NCBI GenBank assembly: GCA_934358495.1
Contig: CAKRKO010000032.1
Location: 1-27,011, forward strand
Length of the DNA stretch: 27,011 nucleotides
Source: an uncultured Eubacterium sp.
Lineage (GTDB): Bacteria > Bacillota > Clostridia > Lachnospirales > Lachnospiraceae
Direction of reading: 5' to 3'
Numbering within the stretch: the stretch's first letter is position 1; each line of letters opens with the position of its first letter. This document shows positions 12,879-22,254 of this stretch, one piece after another. The notes below the pieces were generated by a model. That model was given only the letters and a program-made list of their open reading frames with translations. It ran no database searches and was not told the DNA's origin. The position numbers and the translations under genes are program-made.

Positions 12879-14341
12879 ATGATGAAATTTCCTGTTGCAA
12901 AATCCACATCCAGCTGTGCGGATACATCCGAATTATTCCAGCGAATCATTAATTTCTGTTCTTCTGCCTGGACCTGAATATCCGCATCTTCGGTAAATGC
13001 CTTACAGGTACTGCGGAACCGTAACAGTTCCAATTGTTTTTGCACAACCTCTGTCTGAAGCGCCTGTTCAATCTGTGTGTCTGTTAAATTCGTACGGTTA
13101 ATTTCCTTATGTCCGCCTTCACCAGCTCTTTTTACTGCCTCATGATTGTTTTTTCCGGCAAACAGATCTAAATACCATATTTGTGGTTTTCCAGGCATAA
13201 ACATCTGGATAGCTCTTGCCAACAAAAGTTTTTGTTCTGATTCTCCCAATGCACTGAAATAAGTTGCATTTACCTGATAGTACACATTTTTCTGACCATG
13301 GAGATTTTTCACCATACCACCTCGATCTACAATCAATGTAATCAGTTTTTGAATATCTTCTTCCGGAAGAATTCCTTTCAGATCGAGTAATGGAATTCCA
13401 TCATGGCATCCAAGCATATTCACGGTTTGAATCTTTTTGTCTACCAGTTCCTTTACCCAGTTTGCCAGATACTTACTTCGTTTATTTTCAATCGCATCGA
13501 TCACCAGACCTGGGAGAAAGAAATCATAGGTCATATATCCTTTCTCTGCTACCTTCTGATAAATATGTTCCTCATATGCTGCATGAATTTCCGGCAATAA
13601 AGTCAGACCATAAGGTTGTGCATTCATCTGAATCTGTTCCAGTAAATCCCATGTTTCCGGCTCATTGAGAAAATTCTTTCTTCCAGGTGCTTTCGGTGCA
13701 TAGGCAAAAGCATCCAGTCGCACAATACTTGCCCCATAAGATGCAATTTTAGCAAGAGTTTCCCTGTAAAATGTCCATACTTCAGGAGATTGGATGTTCA
13801 GATCCATCTGTCCAAGATACTGAGGATAATGTTCTTCCTGATAAAATGTATTCCAGTAAGGGTGTTTTGTTCCATCCGGAAACTGTACCATCAGGATCGG
13901 AAGTCCTGGTTTTCGAAAGAACATGTCTTTGATGTATGTCTCGTCTGGTTGAATATAGCCCTGTTCCGTCATTGAGCCATAGCCTTCCCAGAACGCATTC
14001 CAATCAATAAAAAAGTTTTTATACTCCGATGCATCTCCCTTTTCTACCAGATCTTTAAACTGTGGCGATTGTGCTGATGCATGATTTAAGATAAAGTCTA
14101 GTTTTAGATCTATGCCAAGCTGTTTTAACAATTTCAGATCATCTTGTGTGGCAATCTCTTCATTGACATCATAATCAATGACAGAAAATCCACGATCCAA
14201 ATCCGAATGATACAGACTTGGTAATATGTAAAAAGAGCCAAAGACATTATTCATCTCATCTCTTTTCAGCAATGTTACAATCTTTTTCAGAGTTCCTCCT
14301 AAACTGTCTGGATAAGCATTCAGCATCGGTTTAAGATTCAT
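12872..14341 (-). CDS. GH13_18 sucrose or sucrose-6F-phosphate phosphorylase
   Basis: A cytoplasmic glycoside phosphorylase that splits sucrose-type bonds with phosphate to give glucose-1-phosphate. The 489-residue protein has the GH13 sucrose-phosphorylase hallmarks: nucleophile D210 in VRLDAFAY, acid/base E251 in LLPEIHAAY, transition-state D314 in GCHDGIPLLD, and the N-terminal YPDSLGG segment. In Ruminococcus gnavus the enzyme beside AgaSK was reported to prefer sucrose-6F-phosphate, giving fructose-6-phosphate plus glucose-1-phosphate; the same context here makes that the likely substrate, but specificity cannot be read by eye. ATG 14341 follows AAGGATGG; ATG 14362 would add seven residues. 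Its start overlaps the agaSK stop by 11 bp, implying translational coupling. The gene ends at the three-way-junction element. Confidence 0.85.
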   Translation of the reverse strand: MNLKPMLNAYPDSLGGTLKKIVTLLKRDEMNNVFGSFYILPSLYHSDLDRGFSVIDYDVNEEIATQDDLKLLKQLGIDLKLDFILNHASAQSPQFKDLVEKGDASEYKNFFIDWNAFWEGYGSMTEQGYIQPDETYIKDMFFRKPGLPILMVQFPDGTKHPYWNTFYQEEHYPQYLGQMDLNIQSPEVWTFYRETLAKIASYGASIVRLDAFAYAPKAPGRKNFLNEPETWDLLEQIQMNAQPYGLTLLPEIHAAYEEHIYQKVAEKGYMTYDFFLPGLVIDAIENKRSKYLANWVKELVDKKIQTVNMLGCHDGIPLLDLKGILPEEDIQKLITLIVDRGGMVKNLHGQKNVYYQVNATYFSALGESEQKLLLARAIQMFMPGKPQIWYLDLFAGKNNHEAVKRAGEGGHKEINRTNLTDTQIEQALQTEVVQKQLELLRFRSTCKAFTEDADIQVQAEEQKLMIRWNNSDVSAQLDVDFATGNFIIS

Positions 14342-17129
14342 ATACGTGACCATCCTTTCCAACGATAATGTCAGCGTTCTTCGCCTGTTGTTCTAATTTT
14401 CTCGCTTCCAGAGAAATAACCAACTGAATAAATGCACTGGCAGCATTTTCGTCTCGTCCACGACGGATTCTACGTGCCTTTGTCTCTTCCGGTGTGCTGT
14501 CAAGATAAACAGATAGATCCACACCTTCCAGATACTCACTTCCACCATGTGTCCATTCCAGAAGCAATACCTGTACATCTCTCAGATCTGTCTGCTCAAA
14601 CCAGATTTCGCCTTCATTTCGCCCCACTTTTTTCAGTTCGATTGATGTATCTCCGGCATGAAAATTTGCCAACACTTGATTGATACGATCATAGTCAATT
14701 TCCTGTGGAGTTCCAAGGTACGCATTAAGTCCTGTTTCTCCAGATTTCTGATAAATCAGCTCCCGCTCCTGATCGTTACATTTTGGGATTCTGTGCGGAT
14801 AATCATCCCCATGCACAACAAAACAACCGATGCCGTCTGCCAGAAACTGCTGCTGCAAAATATCTGCCATTGTAGTCTTTCCAGAACCGGAACCGCCAAA
14901 AATACTGATTACTTTACGTTCTGCTCCTGTTTTATTACAAAGAAGCTTGTACAAATCGGCTGCATCCTGCATTTTTTTGAAAGAAAACTGATATGCTTCG
15001 TATTCAGTTACTGCCATCGGCAACAACAGACCGGCCTGCATCAATGCCATGCCACTGTATACCTTTCCGGTGGTTTCTTCCAGATAAAAACATTCCGCAT
15101 CCAGTCCCTTTAATTTCACATAGGTTCCAAACGGATTGCCCTCTGCGGACAGACGAACAACGCTGACCAATGCCTGTGACTGGTCCTTTGCAACACTCAT
15201 CCAAGCAGCCACATCCTCTTTAAAGGGATCAGACAGGCGATAATAATCACCCTCACGAATCAGTTCCTGATGTCTACGATAGATTGCAAGCTGTGTGCGG
15301 ATTTCTTCTTTTTCTTCACAGCTAAGTAAAGCAGGATTCATCTCATAGCCAAAAGTACCTGCCATGGCTACCACACCTCTGGTATTCAGACTTGTGATTC
15401 TGCCAGTCTGATGATTTGGTACGGCTGACACATGAGAACCGACTACAGATGTCGGATAAAAGAAAGAAGTACCATATTGAATACGTGTTCGATTGATGGC
15501 ATCTGTATTATCACTACACCAGATTTGTGGAGTGTAATACATCATACCTGCATCAAAACGTCCGCCACCGCCACTGCAGCCTTCAATCAGAATCTCCGGA
15601 TAACGACTGGTCAGCTTTTCAAGAAAATCATAAAGTCCCAAGACATAATCATATGGTACATTTCCGGCGTATACATCAGCCATACTTCGATTCATATCCC
15701 ACTTGATATATTCGATATTTCCCTGATCCAGAATCGCACAGATGCGTTTTAAAATTTCTTCCCGCACTTCTTTTCTGGAAAAATCAAGTAATAACTGATT
15801 TCTGGAGCGGATCGGCATCCGTCCCGGAATCGTCAATGCCCAGTCCGGATGCTCCCGGTACAAATCACTGTCTTCATTTACCATCTCAGGCTCGATCCAG
15901 ATACCAAATTTCACGCCCTGCGCATTGACACGTTCAATCAGCTGTCCTAACGTACCACCTAATTTTTTTTCATTGACAAACCAGTCACCCAGAGAAGAAT
16001 TATCGTCATTTCGTTTACCAAACCAGCCGTCATCCATGACAACCATATCAATGCCAAGCTCTGCTGCCTGCTTTGCCAGATCCACGATCGTATCACCATT
16101 AAAATCAAAGTACGCAGCTTCCCAGCTGTTGATCAAAATAGGACGGTTTGTATGTACCTGCTTACCTTTACATACATGATTTAAAATACAATTATGGTAC
16201 AGGTTGGACAATTTGGAAAATCCCTCATCAGAATATGCCATAATTACTTCTGGTGCTGTAAATTCTTCTCCTGCTTTTACCGGATAATCAAATAATTCAT
16301 CTCCAAGCCCCATTTGAAAACGTGTCTGGTTAAACTGATCACGCTCGGCCTCGCAGACAAAATTTCCACTGTACATAAAAAGCATTCCGTAGCAGTTTCC
16401 GGCTTCTTCCGTTGCCATACGATCTGCAAGGATCACACCAGGATTATACTGATGACTGGAACTACCACGGCGACTGCCAATCCGGTACGTTCCATGTCCC
16501 ACAGGAACACGTTCCAGATTACGTTCCATAGCATGTCTGCCATAAAAACTGATTGCATCGTAGTCTCCCTGTACAAAATCAAGGCATGCGGACAATGCTT
16601 TTTTCACGGTAATCGTTTCTGTTCCTGTATTTTTGATCACTACACTTCTGGTAATGATATCCGCATCTTCCAGTACACCGTAAAGCAAATGTATTTCTAC
16701 CTGTGCCAGATCATCTTTTAACACGATTTCCAGCGTTTCAGCTTCGTCATCGGCCGCCCAAACAGCCGGAAGTCCCTGCAGGCTATATTTTCCTTTTGTA
16801 ATCTTATAACTGTTAAAAATTGGATCACAGCACTCTGTTCCGACTGCACTCGTAATATTCAACGCAATATTACGACAGTCACCAGTTCCAAGTGACGGAT
16901 ATTCCTGTGGCAGTGCATCCAGAGAATAAGTACGGTCCATACCTGCTGCATACGGATTTCCGGAGAAACCATGGTCCGCATAGCATAACAGGTAATCCAT
17001 CGTTCCTTTTACCCGCACTCCATAATATAAGTGCAGCAGATAACCTTTTGCATCCGCTTGCATCTGATAAGTTGTATGTTTTGTATGAATTGTAAATATT
17101 TTTCGGTTTGCATCAAAAATAATTGCCAT
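14331..17129 (-). CDS. agaSK: Bifunctional alpha-galactosidase / sucrose kinase
   Basis: A 932-residue fusion matching AgaSK of Ruminococcus gnavus in length and architecture. Residues 1-720 are a GH36 alpha-galactosidase: N-terminal beta-sandwich, (beta/alpha)8 barrel with DDGWFGKR (367-373), nucleophile D478 in KWDMN, EGCSGGGGRFD (516-526) and acid/base D540 in CSDNTD, then a C-terminal beta domain. Residues 735-932 are a P-loop kinase with Walker A GGSGSGKTT (745-753), VVHGDDYPHR (771-780) and RRIRRGRDE (887-894). The enzyme removes galactose from raffinose-family sugars and phosphorylates the freed sucrose at the 6 position of fructose. No signal peptide, so it acts in the cytoplasm after import. 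ATG 17129 follows GAGGAGGAA. It lies 99 bp after the second permease gene and overlaps the phosphorylase. Confidence 0.95.
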   Translation of the reverse strand: MAIIFDANRKIFTIHTKHTTYQMQADAKGYLLHLYYGVRVKGTMDYLLCYADHGFSGNPYAAGMDRTYSLDALPQEYPSLGTGDCRNIALNITSAVGTECCDPIFNSYKITKGKYSLQGLPAVWAADDEAETLEIVLKDDLAQVEIHLLYGVLEDADIITRSVVIKNTGTETITVKKALSACLDFVQGDYDAISFYGRHAMERNLERVPVGHGTYRIGSRRGSSSHQYNPGVILADRMATEEAGNCYGMLFMYSGNFVCEAERDQFNQTRFQMGLGDELFDYPVKAGEEFTAPEVIMAYSDEGFSKLSNLYHNCILNHVCKGKQVHTNRPILINSWEAAYFDFNGDTIVDLAKQAAELGIDMVVMDDGWFGKRNDDNSSLGDWFVNEKKLGGTLGQLIERVNAQGVKFGIWIEPEMVNEDSDLYREHPDWALTIPGRMPIRSRNQLLLDFSRKEVREEILKRICAILDQGNIEYIKWDMNRSMADVYAGNVPYDYVLGLYDFLEKLTSRYPEILIEGCSGGGGRFDAGMMYYTPQIWCSDNTDAINRTRIQYGTSFFYPTSVVGSHVSAVPNHQTGRITSLNTRGVVAMAGTFGYEMNPALLSCEEKEEIRTQLAIYRRHQELIREGDYYRLSDPFKEDVAAWMSVAKDQSQALVSVVRLSAEGNPFGTYVKLKGLDAECFYLEETTGKVYSGMALMQAGLLLPMAVTEYEAYQFSFKKMQDAADLYKLLCNKTGAERKVISIFGGSGSGKTTMADILQQQFLADGIGCFVVHGDDYPHRIPKCNDQERELIYQKSGETGLNAYLGTPQEIDYDRINQVLANFHAGDTSIELKKVGRNEGEIWFEQTDLRDVQVLLLEWTHGGSEYLEGVDLSVYLDSTPEETKARRIRRGRDENAASAFIQLVISLEARKLEQQAKNADIIVGKDGHVYES

Positions 17130-17228
17130 TCACGGTTCCTCCTCATTATTCACGCTTTTTCTATTTGTCAGTCATTTACACAGAACTTATAATTCACTGA
17201 ATCTGAATCTTGCTTGCTTTTTATTATA

Positions 17229-18065
17229 CTATTTTACCGCACCGTTTGCCACACCATTTAATATCTGCTTCTGACAAATGACATAGAAAATCAAAATCGG
17301 GATCAAAGCCAGAATATATGAAGCAAAAGCAAGGTTATAATTGGTTCCAAACTGGCTCTGGAAATTTAACTGCGCCAGCGGCAACGTATTCTGACCTGTT
17401 CCGGACATGATGACCAGTGGTGTCATTACATCATTCCAGGTACCAAGTGCGGTCAGGATTGCAACCGTAGCATGCATCGGCTTCATCATCGGAAAAATGA
17501 TTCGCCAGTACGTTGTCCAGGCATTGGCTCCGTCAATATTTGCCGCTTCTTCCAGTGCTTCCGGAATATTTTTCAGATATCCGCTGTATAGAAGCACATT
17601 CATTGGCATATAAAATACCAGATACAGCAGGATAACACCAAAGCGGTTTCCGATTCCCATCTGCGCAGTCTGCTTTACCAGCGGCATCATCAGAATTGAA
17701 AATGGTACAAACATACCACTGACAATATAAAAATAAATAAATTTAAATCCTTTGATCCTGCGCATACCACGTCCGATCACATATCCGGCAATCGAATGGA
17801 TCAAAATTGCCAATACTATTGTCACAAGCGTAATAAGTAAACTGTTTCCAAGAGAATGCCAGAAATCTGTCACCTGCATTGCTTCTGTAAAATTGGAAAA
17901 ACTCCAGTTTTTCGGCAGTGCCAGTGCCCCAGCTACATCATTTGTCATCTCACTTGGTTTCTTAAAAGCAATGATTACTGCCATATACAACGGAAAAAAT
18001 ACTGTTATCGTTCCGATAATCAGAAGTACCGTTAAAACTTTATTTGTTTTATGTCCTTTTTCCAT
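17229..18065 (-). CDS. Sugar ABC importer permease (MsmG-type)
   Basis: A 278-residue integral membrane permease of the CUT1 family, with six hydrophobic segments. The cytoplasmic EAA-type loop, which contacts the ATPase, is visible as EALEEAANIDGANAWTTYWRIIFPMMKP (about residues 169-196). MalG/MsmG-like C-terminal subunit of a raffinose/oligosaccharide importer. The start ATG overlaps the stop of the preceding permease by one base (TAATG), so they are co-translated. No MsmK-type ATPase gene is present in the window; Firmicutes commonly share one ATPase among several such importers, so it probably lies elsewhere. Confidence 0.92.
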   Translation of the reverse strand: MEKGHKTNKVLTVLLIIGTITVFFPLYMAVIIAFKKPSEMTNDVAGALALPKNWSFSNFTEAMQVTDFWHSLGNSLLITLVTIVLAILIHSIAGYVIGRGMRRIKGFKFIYFYIVSGMFVPFSILMMPLVKQTAQMGIGNRFGVILLYLVFYMPMNVLLYSGYLKNIPEALEEAANIDGANAWTTYWRIIFPMMKPMHATVAILTALGTWNDVMTPLVIMSGTGQNTLPLAQLNFQSQFGTNYNLAFASYILALIPILIFYVICQKQILNGVANGAVK

Positions 18066-18940
18066 TATAACTGTTCCTCCTTCTTATTGGTAAACCGTAG
18101 CTGGAAAACAGAGATTGCCACGATCACGATGAAAAATAAAACCGCATTTGCACTCTGAAATCCGAACTGTCCGCCGGACATACCATTTTTGTAGATCAGA
18201 TAAGAAATCGACTCGGTACTCTGCGCAGGGCCACCCTGGGTCAGGGATACGATCTGATCAAATACCATCAGGAAGTTCTTTGTGCTGAGCACCAGATTGA
18301 TGGATACAAACGGCATGATCAGTGGAAATGTGATTTTCCAAAATTCTGTCCATTTATTGGCCCCATCCAACATACTTGCTTCATAGACATCTTCCGGAAC
18401 AGTCTGTAATCCCGAAATATAAATGATGGTATTCATGGCCACGGCTTGCCATACACCCACGATCAGTACCGCAATCCATGCATATTTTTCGCTGGCGAGA
18501 ATACTGTTTTCCAGGAAAGAGATGTGGCAGGCGCTTCCGATGGCAGGAAGAATGTATGTAAAGATAAAGCTGAAAATATAGCCGACCACCAGTCCTCCAA
18601 GGATATTCGGTACAAAGTAAATACCACGCAGCGCGCTCTTGCCTTTGATGTTGCTGTTTAATCCAAGTGCCAGAAGCAAACTTAATACATTGACAAGGAT
18701 TGTTCCGGCGATGGCATATTTAAAAGTAAACAGGTAACTTTTTCCGACTCTCGCATCGGTAAACAGATCCACATAGTTGCGCCATCCAACCACGTCATAA
18801 GAACCATAGCCTTTATAATTGGTAAAACTATAAATCACACCTTTGATCATTGGAAGGGTATTGAATGTAAAAAACAATGCAATGACCAGAATTGCGATGA
18901 TCCAGAATGTTTTATTCCGATTTGTCATTTTTGATTTCAT
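18065..18940 (-). CDS. Sugar ABC importer permease (MsmF-type)
   Basis: A 291-residue CUT1 permease, MalF/MsmF-like. It has six predicted membrane segments, beginning with FWIIAILVIALFFTFNTLPM, and an EAA loop around PEDVYEASMLDGANKWTEFWKITFPLI (about 187-213). It partners with the MsmG-type permease. The start overlaps the stop of the solute-binding-protein gene (ATGA), and its end overlaps the next permease, so the three importer genes form a tight operon. The substrate inferred from the neighbouring AgaSK is raffinose-family sugar and perhaps sucrose. Confidence 0.92.
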   Translation of the reverse strand: MKSKMTNRNKTFWIIAILVIALFFTFNTLPMIKGVIYSFTNYKGYGSYDVVGWRNYVDLFTDARVGKSYLFTFKYAIAGTILVNVLSLLLALGLNSNIKGKSALRGIYFVPNILGGLVVGYIFSFIFTYILPAIGSACHISFLENSILASEKYAWIAVLIVGVWQAVAMNTIIYISGLQTVPEDVYEASMLDGANKWTEFWKITFPLIMPFVSINLVLSTKNFLMVFDQIVSLTQGGPAQSTESISYLIYKNGMSGGQFGFQSANAVLFFIVIVAISVFQLRFTNKKEEQL

Positions 18941-20247
18941 TTCGTATCCTCCGATGTTCCATCTTTTTCATTATATTGCTGCACTTTCCAGATCAGATCC
19001 CGATTGTATCGCTTCCAGTCTTTGTCAAATTTGTTCAGGAAAGTTTTTTTGGCATCTGCGCTGTCATCCAGCAGATACGTCTGAATCATGGCATCCACAC
19101 TCATCTCACTCGGATAGTGATGATCCTGAAAGTCAGCCATACGGTCGGATTCAATATAAGAGCGTACCCCTTCCAGTTCAGAAGAAAGTGGGAAATCACC
19201 CTGTTTACATGCAATGCCGCCCTGCTCATCCAGATAAGTGCGGATTGTATCGTCCTCATACAGGAAACGCAGTACCTCGTAGGCAGCCTCCTTGTTTTTG
19301 CAGGCTTTCATAACACAAAACTGTACATCAATGCCGGAGTTTAATACATTATCTGCTTCGTCCTCATTTGCCGGGAATGTAAAGGTACCAATATTCATAT
19401 CCGGATTAACAGATTTAATCTGTGGAATCGCATAACTTCCGATAGTATACATGGCAGACTGACCACGGGCAAATGCCGTACATGCATCGTTATAGCTATA
19501 AGCAGTCGGGTTTGCTTCTCCATAGTCAAGCAACGCTTTTATCTTTTCTGCCGTTTCATCATACCCCTTTGTAAAAGTTGTCGTTCCATTATTTACTTCA
19601 CTGCAAAGCTGCGGATCCGCCAGGCTGACAGCCAGCGCATTCCATGGAGCCAGACAGGTCCATGTATCTTTAAATCCGAAATATAACGGCTGAACGCCCT
19701 CGCTCTGAATCTGTTCACAAAGAGCCATAAATTCACTCCATGTCTGAGGTACTTTCCATCCATGTTCCTCAAACAGGTCCTTATTGTAGAGGATACCTGC
19801 CGCGTTTGCGACATATGGCAACGCGTATGTCCCATCCTGCGGGATAAATTCCAATTGTTTATCCATATCCAGATAGGAGGATTTTGTTTCGCTGAGCACA
19901 TCAAGATCTGAAATATCATAAAAAAGATCCGAATCTAAAAAATTGGAGTAATCCATATCACCACCGATGACAACGATATCCGGATAATCTTCCCGGATAA
20001 AACGTGTTTTCAAAATCGTCATTGCTTCATTCGGAGAGTCAATGGTCAAATGAATATCATCATGCGTTTCATTAAATTTTTCTGCAATCTCATTAAACGT
20101 ATCTACTGCTTCTTTTTTGTATGAGACAATTTCAATCTCCGTCTTACCTGCCGCTGTCTCCTGTTTTCCGCATCCCATCAGGCCGGTCAGTCCGCATCCT
20201 GCCAGAAGAAGAGCTGTCAATCCACAGATCAGTTTCTTTTTCGCCAT
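18937..20247 (-). CDS. Sugar-binding lipoprotein of the ABC importer
   Basis: A 436-residue extracellular solute-binding protein, CUT1 family (MsmE/RafE-like), anchored to the outside of the membrane. The signal peptide (MAKKK plus hydrophobic core) has two possible lipidation cysteines: C18 after LLLAG and C26 after GLMG, the latter more likely as it precedes the polar tether GKQETAAGK. The mature protein shows the usual features: AEKFNETHDDIHLTIDSP near the N-terminus, YPDIVVIGGD, ALPYVANAAGILYNKDLFEEHGWKVPQTW (about 132-160) and a C-terminal helical region. It delivers sugar to the two permeases. ATG 20247 follows AGGAAG. It is the first gene of the minus-strand sugar operon, divergent from the AraC regulator. 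Confidence 0.9.
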   Translation of the reverse strand: MAKKKLICGLTALLLAGCGLTGLMGCGKQETAAGKTEIEIVSYKKEAVDTFNEIAEKFNETHDDIHLTIDSPNEAMTILKTRFIREDYPDIVVIGGDMDYSNFLDSDLFYDISDLDVLSETKSSYLDMDKQLEFIPQDGTYALPYVANAAGILYNKDLFEEHGWKVPQTWSEFMALCEQIQSEGVQPLYFGFKDTWTCLAPWNALAVSLADPQLCSEVNNGTTTFTKGYDETAEKIKALLDYGEANPTAYSYNDACTAFARGQSAMYTIGSYAIPQIKSVNPDMNIGTFTFPANEDEADNVLNSGIDVQFCVMKACKNKEAAYEVLRFLYEDDTIRTYLDEQGGIACKQGDFPLSSELEGVRSYIESDRMADFQDHHYPSEMSVDAMIQTYLLDDSADAKKTFLNKFDKDWKRYNRDLIWKVQQYNEKDGTSEDTK

Positions 20248-20285
20248 ATTTTCTGCTTCCTTTCTTGTTTTTTTCTGTTAAAATG

Positions 20286-20294
20286 ATTGTAACA
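20286..20294 (-). promoter_or_regulatory. Extended -10 of the sugar operon
   Basis: Minus-strand TGTTACAAT, about 39 bp before the lipoprotein start. The -35 region is poor (around TCTAGG), as expected for an activator-dependent promoter. Confidence 0.5.
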
Positions 20295-20298
20295 TCTC

Positions 20299-20326
20299 AA
20301 AATGCGACCTAGAATATCCGCATTTT
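20299..20326. promoter_or_regulatory. Candidate AraC-regulator operator
   Basis: Inverted repeat AAAATGCG (20299-20306) / CGCATTTT (20319-20326) just upstream of the sugar-operon -10. A further ATGCG lies at 20344-20348 near the regulator's own promoter. These are the only clear symmetric sites in the divergent region. Confidence 0.5.
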
Positions 20327-20356
20327 TCATTTTTTATATCATTATGCGTTTTATTG

Positions 20357-20365
20357 TGCTATAAT
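20357..20365 (+). promoter_or_regulatory. Extended -10 of the AraC regulator gene
   Basis: TGCTATAAT, with a perfect TATAAT; the -35 is weak. Start of the regulator at 20449 leaves an 80-bp AT-rich leader. Confidence 0.6.
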
Positions 20366-20448
20366 CAATATGTATATCACATAATGGTATATTTTTAGAT
20401 ATTTTTACTTTTTAAATAATAGTTGCAATACTCTGGAGGGAGTTTCCA

Positions 20449-21291
20449 ATGCCTGATCTTTTATTTCATATTTTTCCAAATGAAAATTTTATTGACCTGT
20501 GTCTGTATCAGTATGGCTACGAAAAATGTGATCCAGGACATTCTTTTGGACCGGCTGCCCGCAATCATTATCTGTTTCATTATATTCTTACTGGAACAGG
20601 AACTCTGCTGGCAGATGATACGAAAGGTGTAACGCAAACTTACCAAATACGCAGCGGACAGGGATTTATGATTTTTCCCGGACAGGTCACGACCTACATT
20701 GCAGACTCAAACGTACCATGGGAATATATCTGGGTAGAATTTGACGGATTGCGGATCACAGAAGCATTAAGTATGACGGATTTTTCCAAAAATAAACCAG
20801 TCTATCATCCGCGTAATAAAGAACTGCGGGATAAACTGGCAGAAGAACTGATATATATCACTCATCATCCAAAAGAATCTTCATTTCACCTCATCGGACA
20901 TTTATACCTGTTTTTGGATTATCTGATTCAATCAGCTCACTCTACACAATTAGTATCCAGCAGCAAAATGAGTGACTATTATATCAAAGAGGCGATTAAT
21001 TATATTGAACAGAATTTTCAGAACAATGTTTCCATTGAAGATGTGGCAACAGTCTGTGGTATCAACCGCAGCTATCTTGGAAAAATTTTCAAAAAAAGTA
21101 CCGGTCAGTCACCGCAGGAATTTTTAATGAATTACCGTATGGTAAAGGCAGCAGAACTTCTGAAACTGACTTCTTTGTCGATTGCGGATATCGGTTCTGC
21201 CGTCGGATATGAAAATCAACTGCATTTTTCCCGGGCATTTAAGAATATTTACGGTGTTTCTCCCAGAGAATGGAGAAATCAGCACAAATAA
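20449..21291 (+). CDS. AraC-family regulator of the sugar operon (MsmR/RafR-like)
   Basis: A 280-residue regulator with an N-terminal cupin-like sugar-sensing domain (about 1-150; HYILTGTGTLLADD and GQGFMIFPGQVTTY are typical beta-barrel segments) and a C-terminal AraC-type DNA-binding domain with two helix-turn-helix motifs: SIEDVATVCGINRSYLGKIF (about 194-213) and SIADIGSAVGYENQLHFSRAF (about 244-264), ending FKNIYGVSPREWR. It most likely activates the divergent importer-AgaSK-phosphorylase operon when its inducer sugar, probably raffinose, melibiose or a product, is bound. ATG 20449 follows GGAGGGAG. The gene is monocistronic and closed by a strong terminator. Confidence 0.9.
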   Translation: MPDLLFHIFPNENFIDLCLYQYGYEKCDPGHSFGPAARNHYLFHYILTGTGTLLADDTKGVTQTYQIRSGQGFMIFPGQVTTYIADSNVPWEYIWVEFDGLRITEALSMTDFSKNKPVYHPRNKELRDKLAEELIYITHHPKESSFHLIGHLYLFLDYLIQSAHSTQLVSSSKMSDYYIKEAINYIEQNFQNNVSIEDVATVCGINRSYLGKIFKKSTGQSPQEFLMNYRMVKAAELLKLTSLSIADIGSAVGYENQLHFSRAFKNIYGVSPREWRNQHK

Positions 21292-21294
21292 TAG

Positions 21295-21351
21295 AAGTGC
21301 TTTCAGACATCCCTTTCCGGAATGTCTGAAAGCACTTTATGTTTTTTCTTT
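21295..21351 (+). terminator. Strong terminator of the AraC gene
   Basis: 16-bp perfect stem AAGTGCTTTCAGACAT (21295-21310) / ATGTCTGAAAGCACTT (21322-21337), then TATGTTTTTTCTTTTT. It separates the regulator from the convergent kinase-like gene. Confidence 0.92.
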
Positions 21352-21399
21352 TTAAGAATACAACTCTGTCACAAATAACGTATTCTAAATCGTTTTCTT

Positions 21400-22047
21400 T
21401 TATTTGATATTTTCATCCGGATAACGGATCTGCAGATAGTTAATGATCGCATCTACTGTTTTATCAATACCAAGTACGGAACTGTCAATACAGAAATCAT
21501 AGCTGCGTGCATCTCCCCATTTTTTACTAGAATAATAGTTGTAATAATTAGCACGTTTTTTATCTGTCTTATTGATAAAATCAATGACCTTATTATCATC
21601 CTTGAACTCTTTATCCGTATCTGCTTTGATTCTCTTTAAACGGAAATCCATGTTTGCATGAATAAATACACTGACACAATCCGGATCTCCGGCTAATGCA
21701 TAGTCTGCACATCTTCCTACGATAACACAAGATTCCTCGGATGCCAGTTTTTTGATTGCCTCAAACTGTGCCAGGAATACTTTGTGATTCAATGGCATAT
21801 CTACAAACGGAGCTGATGTATATCCACTCATAGAATATGTATCCATGACTAAAGAATATAAAAAGCTGTTTGTCGGTTTCTCATCATTTTTCTGTAAAAT
21901 TTCTTCGCAAAATCCACTGTTTTTTGCTGTGATTGAAAGTAATTCACTGTCGTAACATTTTATATTTAACCGATCGGCCAGTTTTTGTCCGATTTCTTTT
22001 CCCCCGCTTCCAAATTCACGTCCGATTGCAATTACAAGATTTCTCAT
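21400..22047 (-). CDS. Cytidylate kinase-like family protein
   Basis: A 215-residue P-loop protein. The N-terminal IAIGREFGSGGKEIGQKLAD (about 6-25) is the glycine-rich nucleotide-binding loop used by the cytidylate-kinase-like family (PF13189 type), in place of the GKS/T of normal Walker A motifs. Other family segments are CVIVGRCADYAL (about 106-117) and the Arg/Lys-rich lid, RLKRIKADTDKE and KTDKKRANYYNYY. It differs from true Cmk, and its substrate is not known. Such genes are common in Clostridia. ATG 22047 follows AAGGGGG. Monocistronic with a good promoter at 22080-22108. Confidence 0.8.
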   Translation of the reverse strand: MRNLVIAIGREFGSGGKEIGQKLADRLNIKCYDSELLSITAKNSGFCEEILQKNDEKPTNSFLYSLVMDTYSMSGYTSAPFVDMPLNHKVFLAQFEAIKKLASEESCVIVGRCADYALAGDPDCVSVFIHANMDFRLKRIKADTDKEFKDDNKVIDFINKTDKKRANYYNYYSSKKWGDARSYDFCIDSSVLGIDKTVDAIINYLQIRYPDENIK

Positions 22048-22079
22048 AGGAAATCCCCCTTTCCTTACTTACTATCTAT

Positions 22080-22108
22080 AGTATACTACATTTGCGCAAA
22101 AATCTCAA
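22080..22108 (-). promoter_or_regulatory. Promoter of the kinase-like gene
   Basis: Minus strand: TTGAGA (22108-22103), 17-bp spacer, TATACT (22085-22080). A good sigma-70 type match 33 bp before the start codon. Confidence 0.7.
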
Positions 22109-22254
22109 CGGCAAACCGTTTTTTGTCTGAAAATTAGAGTCGATCGACATGAATTTACACGCATAACACATTTCATATTTCTGACATACAATATTATAAG
22201 ATAGTCATTCAGAACATATCCATAGTCCTGTCATGATTTTAAACGCAGAATAAG

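Noticed and set aside
14331..17129. Several long open frames on the plus strand opposite agaSK
   Set aside because: They lie antisense to a clearly coding GH36/kinase gene and show no ribosome sites or recognisable domains.
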